A DNA stretch of 44,787 nucleotides from Candidatus Saccharimonadota bacterium (GTDB taxonomy: Bacteria > Patescibacteriota > Saccharimonadia > Saccharimonadales > Saccharimonadaceae). Positions 44,448-44,787 of this stretch are shown piece by piece (the stretch's first letter is position 1; every line of letters starts with the position of its first letter). The stretch lies in assembly GCA_017404515.1 (NCBI GenBank), contig JAFRCG010000017.1, positions 1 through 44,787 of the forward strand, given 5' to 3'. The position numbers and the translations under genes are program-made. The notes under the pieces were generated by a model. The model worked only from the letters and a program-made list of their open reading frames with translations, was not told the origin of the DNA and searched no databases.

Positions 44448-44787
44448 TTAGAATAGACTATACGCAGCAAAGAGTGGCGCAAGTGTATTCGATTCGGTGG
44501 ACATAATCTTGATGAAGATGTCTAGGGCTACACCAATAACATCTTTCCTAGTATCACCCATTGTGTCACATGCAACGGCCGCCCTGTAAGCCTCAGCGTT
44601 TTCTGAATCGTGCCGACTAAGGACAATAGCGTTTCCATTCGCATCACGAACTGGCTCGCCATCTTCTCCAAGTTGCACAACCATGTCTGCTTCCCACATT
44701 TTCTTGGCATTATCCCATGCTCCGCCAGAATTGCCCATAAAGAGCGCTTCTTTAATCGCAGCGACGATAGCTCCGCCGAGTATGCCA
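44448..44787 (-). CDS. hppA: Membrane-bound pyrophosphatase, C-terminal part (5' partial)
   Basis: A proton- or sodium-pumping pyrophosphatase that couples pyrophosphate hydrolysis to ion transport. About 112 C-terminal residues are inside the window; the frame is open to the right edge, so the true start lies outside. The segment GGAWDNAKK is the family hallmark, and DTMGDTRKDVIGVALDIFIKIMS corresponds to the conserved GDTVGDPxKDTxGPxxN block, here with several changes (Thr for Pro, Val for Thr and Pro, Asp for Asn). About 30 residues, including VRDANGNAIVLSRHDSE, lie between the two motifs, longer than usual. No full-length check was possible. Confidence 0.78.
   Translation of the reverse strand, partial: GILGGAIVAAIKEALFMGNSGGAWDNAKKMWEADMVVQLGEDGEPVRDANGNAIVLSRHDSENAEAYRAAVACDTMGDTRKDVIGVALDIFIKIMSTESNTLAPLFAAYSLF

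Noticed and set aside
1-44787. CRISPR arrays, insertion sequences, prophage genes and UGA recoding
   Set aside because: No regular direct repeats, transposases or phage genes are seen. TGA serves as a stop in three genes and no in-frame TGA interrupts a recognised gene.

Overview
The window looks like a chromosomal segment of a Patescibacteria/CPR genome, most probably Candidatus Saccharibacteria (TM7). This rests on gene content (single-copy housekeeping genes, glycolysis, type IV pilin, RNase J, an MmsR-free set with no amino-acid or nucleotide biosynthesis genes), small surface proteins, and intergenic spacers that are short almost everywhere. No 16S rRNA is present, so the assignment is inference. 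TGA is used as a normal stop (left-edge gene, rsmA, ZIP gene), and TAA/TAG dominate, so the code is standard.

Layout, left to right. 1-400: two convergent C-terminal pieces of FISUMP-like surface domains meeting tail to tail at an inverted repeat. 417-11017 (minus): rplY, uvrA, an exonuclease I homologue, a membrane protein with foreign-looking codon use, a membrane-anchored FKBP isomerase, pheS-pheT and a tiny membrane protein. 11118-13937 (plus): an atypical MIP channel and an LtaS-like phosphoglycerol transferase. 13917-20769 (mostly minus): metG, a mucin-like membrane protein, a G5/lytic-transglycosylase gene next to rsmA, tRNA-Leu(CAG), and a secreted/anchored surface pair. 20893-28012: a CmpB-like membrane protein, RNase J, NDK, a Xer-type recombinase, prepilin peptidase and a pilin, then a methyltransferase. 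28034-36558 (minus): murJ, ftsH, a UvrD/PcrA helicase, an HTH-MurA fusion, galU and (to 37268) a ZIP transporter. 37291-43643 (minus): glycolysis genes gpmI, pgi, pgk and pyk, with a secreted HNH nuclease between pgi and pgk. The right end has a small membrane protein, tRNA-Glu(TTC) and the C-terminus of a membrane pyrophosphatase.

The genes work together in cell-wall and envelope building (murA, murJ, galU, LtaS-like, G5/SLT), fermentative energy metabolism (glycolysis, pyrophosphatase), DNA processing and scavenging (uvrA, pcrA, exonuclease I, HNH nuclease, type IV pilus parts), and translation (pheST, metG, rsmA, rplY, two tRNAs).

The strongest unexplained signal is the only large spacer, 29663-30047 between ftsH and murJ. 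It holds two long hairpin elements of about 155 bp in opposite orientation. They share an almost identical 22-nt loop, a bulged T, a 6-bp and a perfect 19-bp stem, and flanking conserved motifs, but the stem sequences differ with every change compensated. This is the signature of selection on structure, and I do not recognise the family. A second theme is a set of nine genes whose -10 box lies exactly 6 nt before the start codon, which implies leaderless mRNAs, alongside a second set with normal Shine-Dalgarno leaders.
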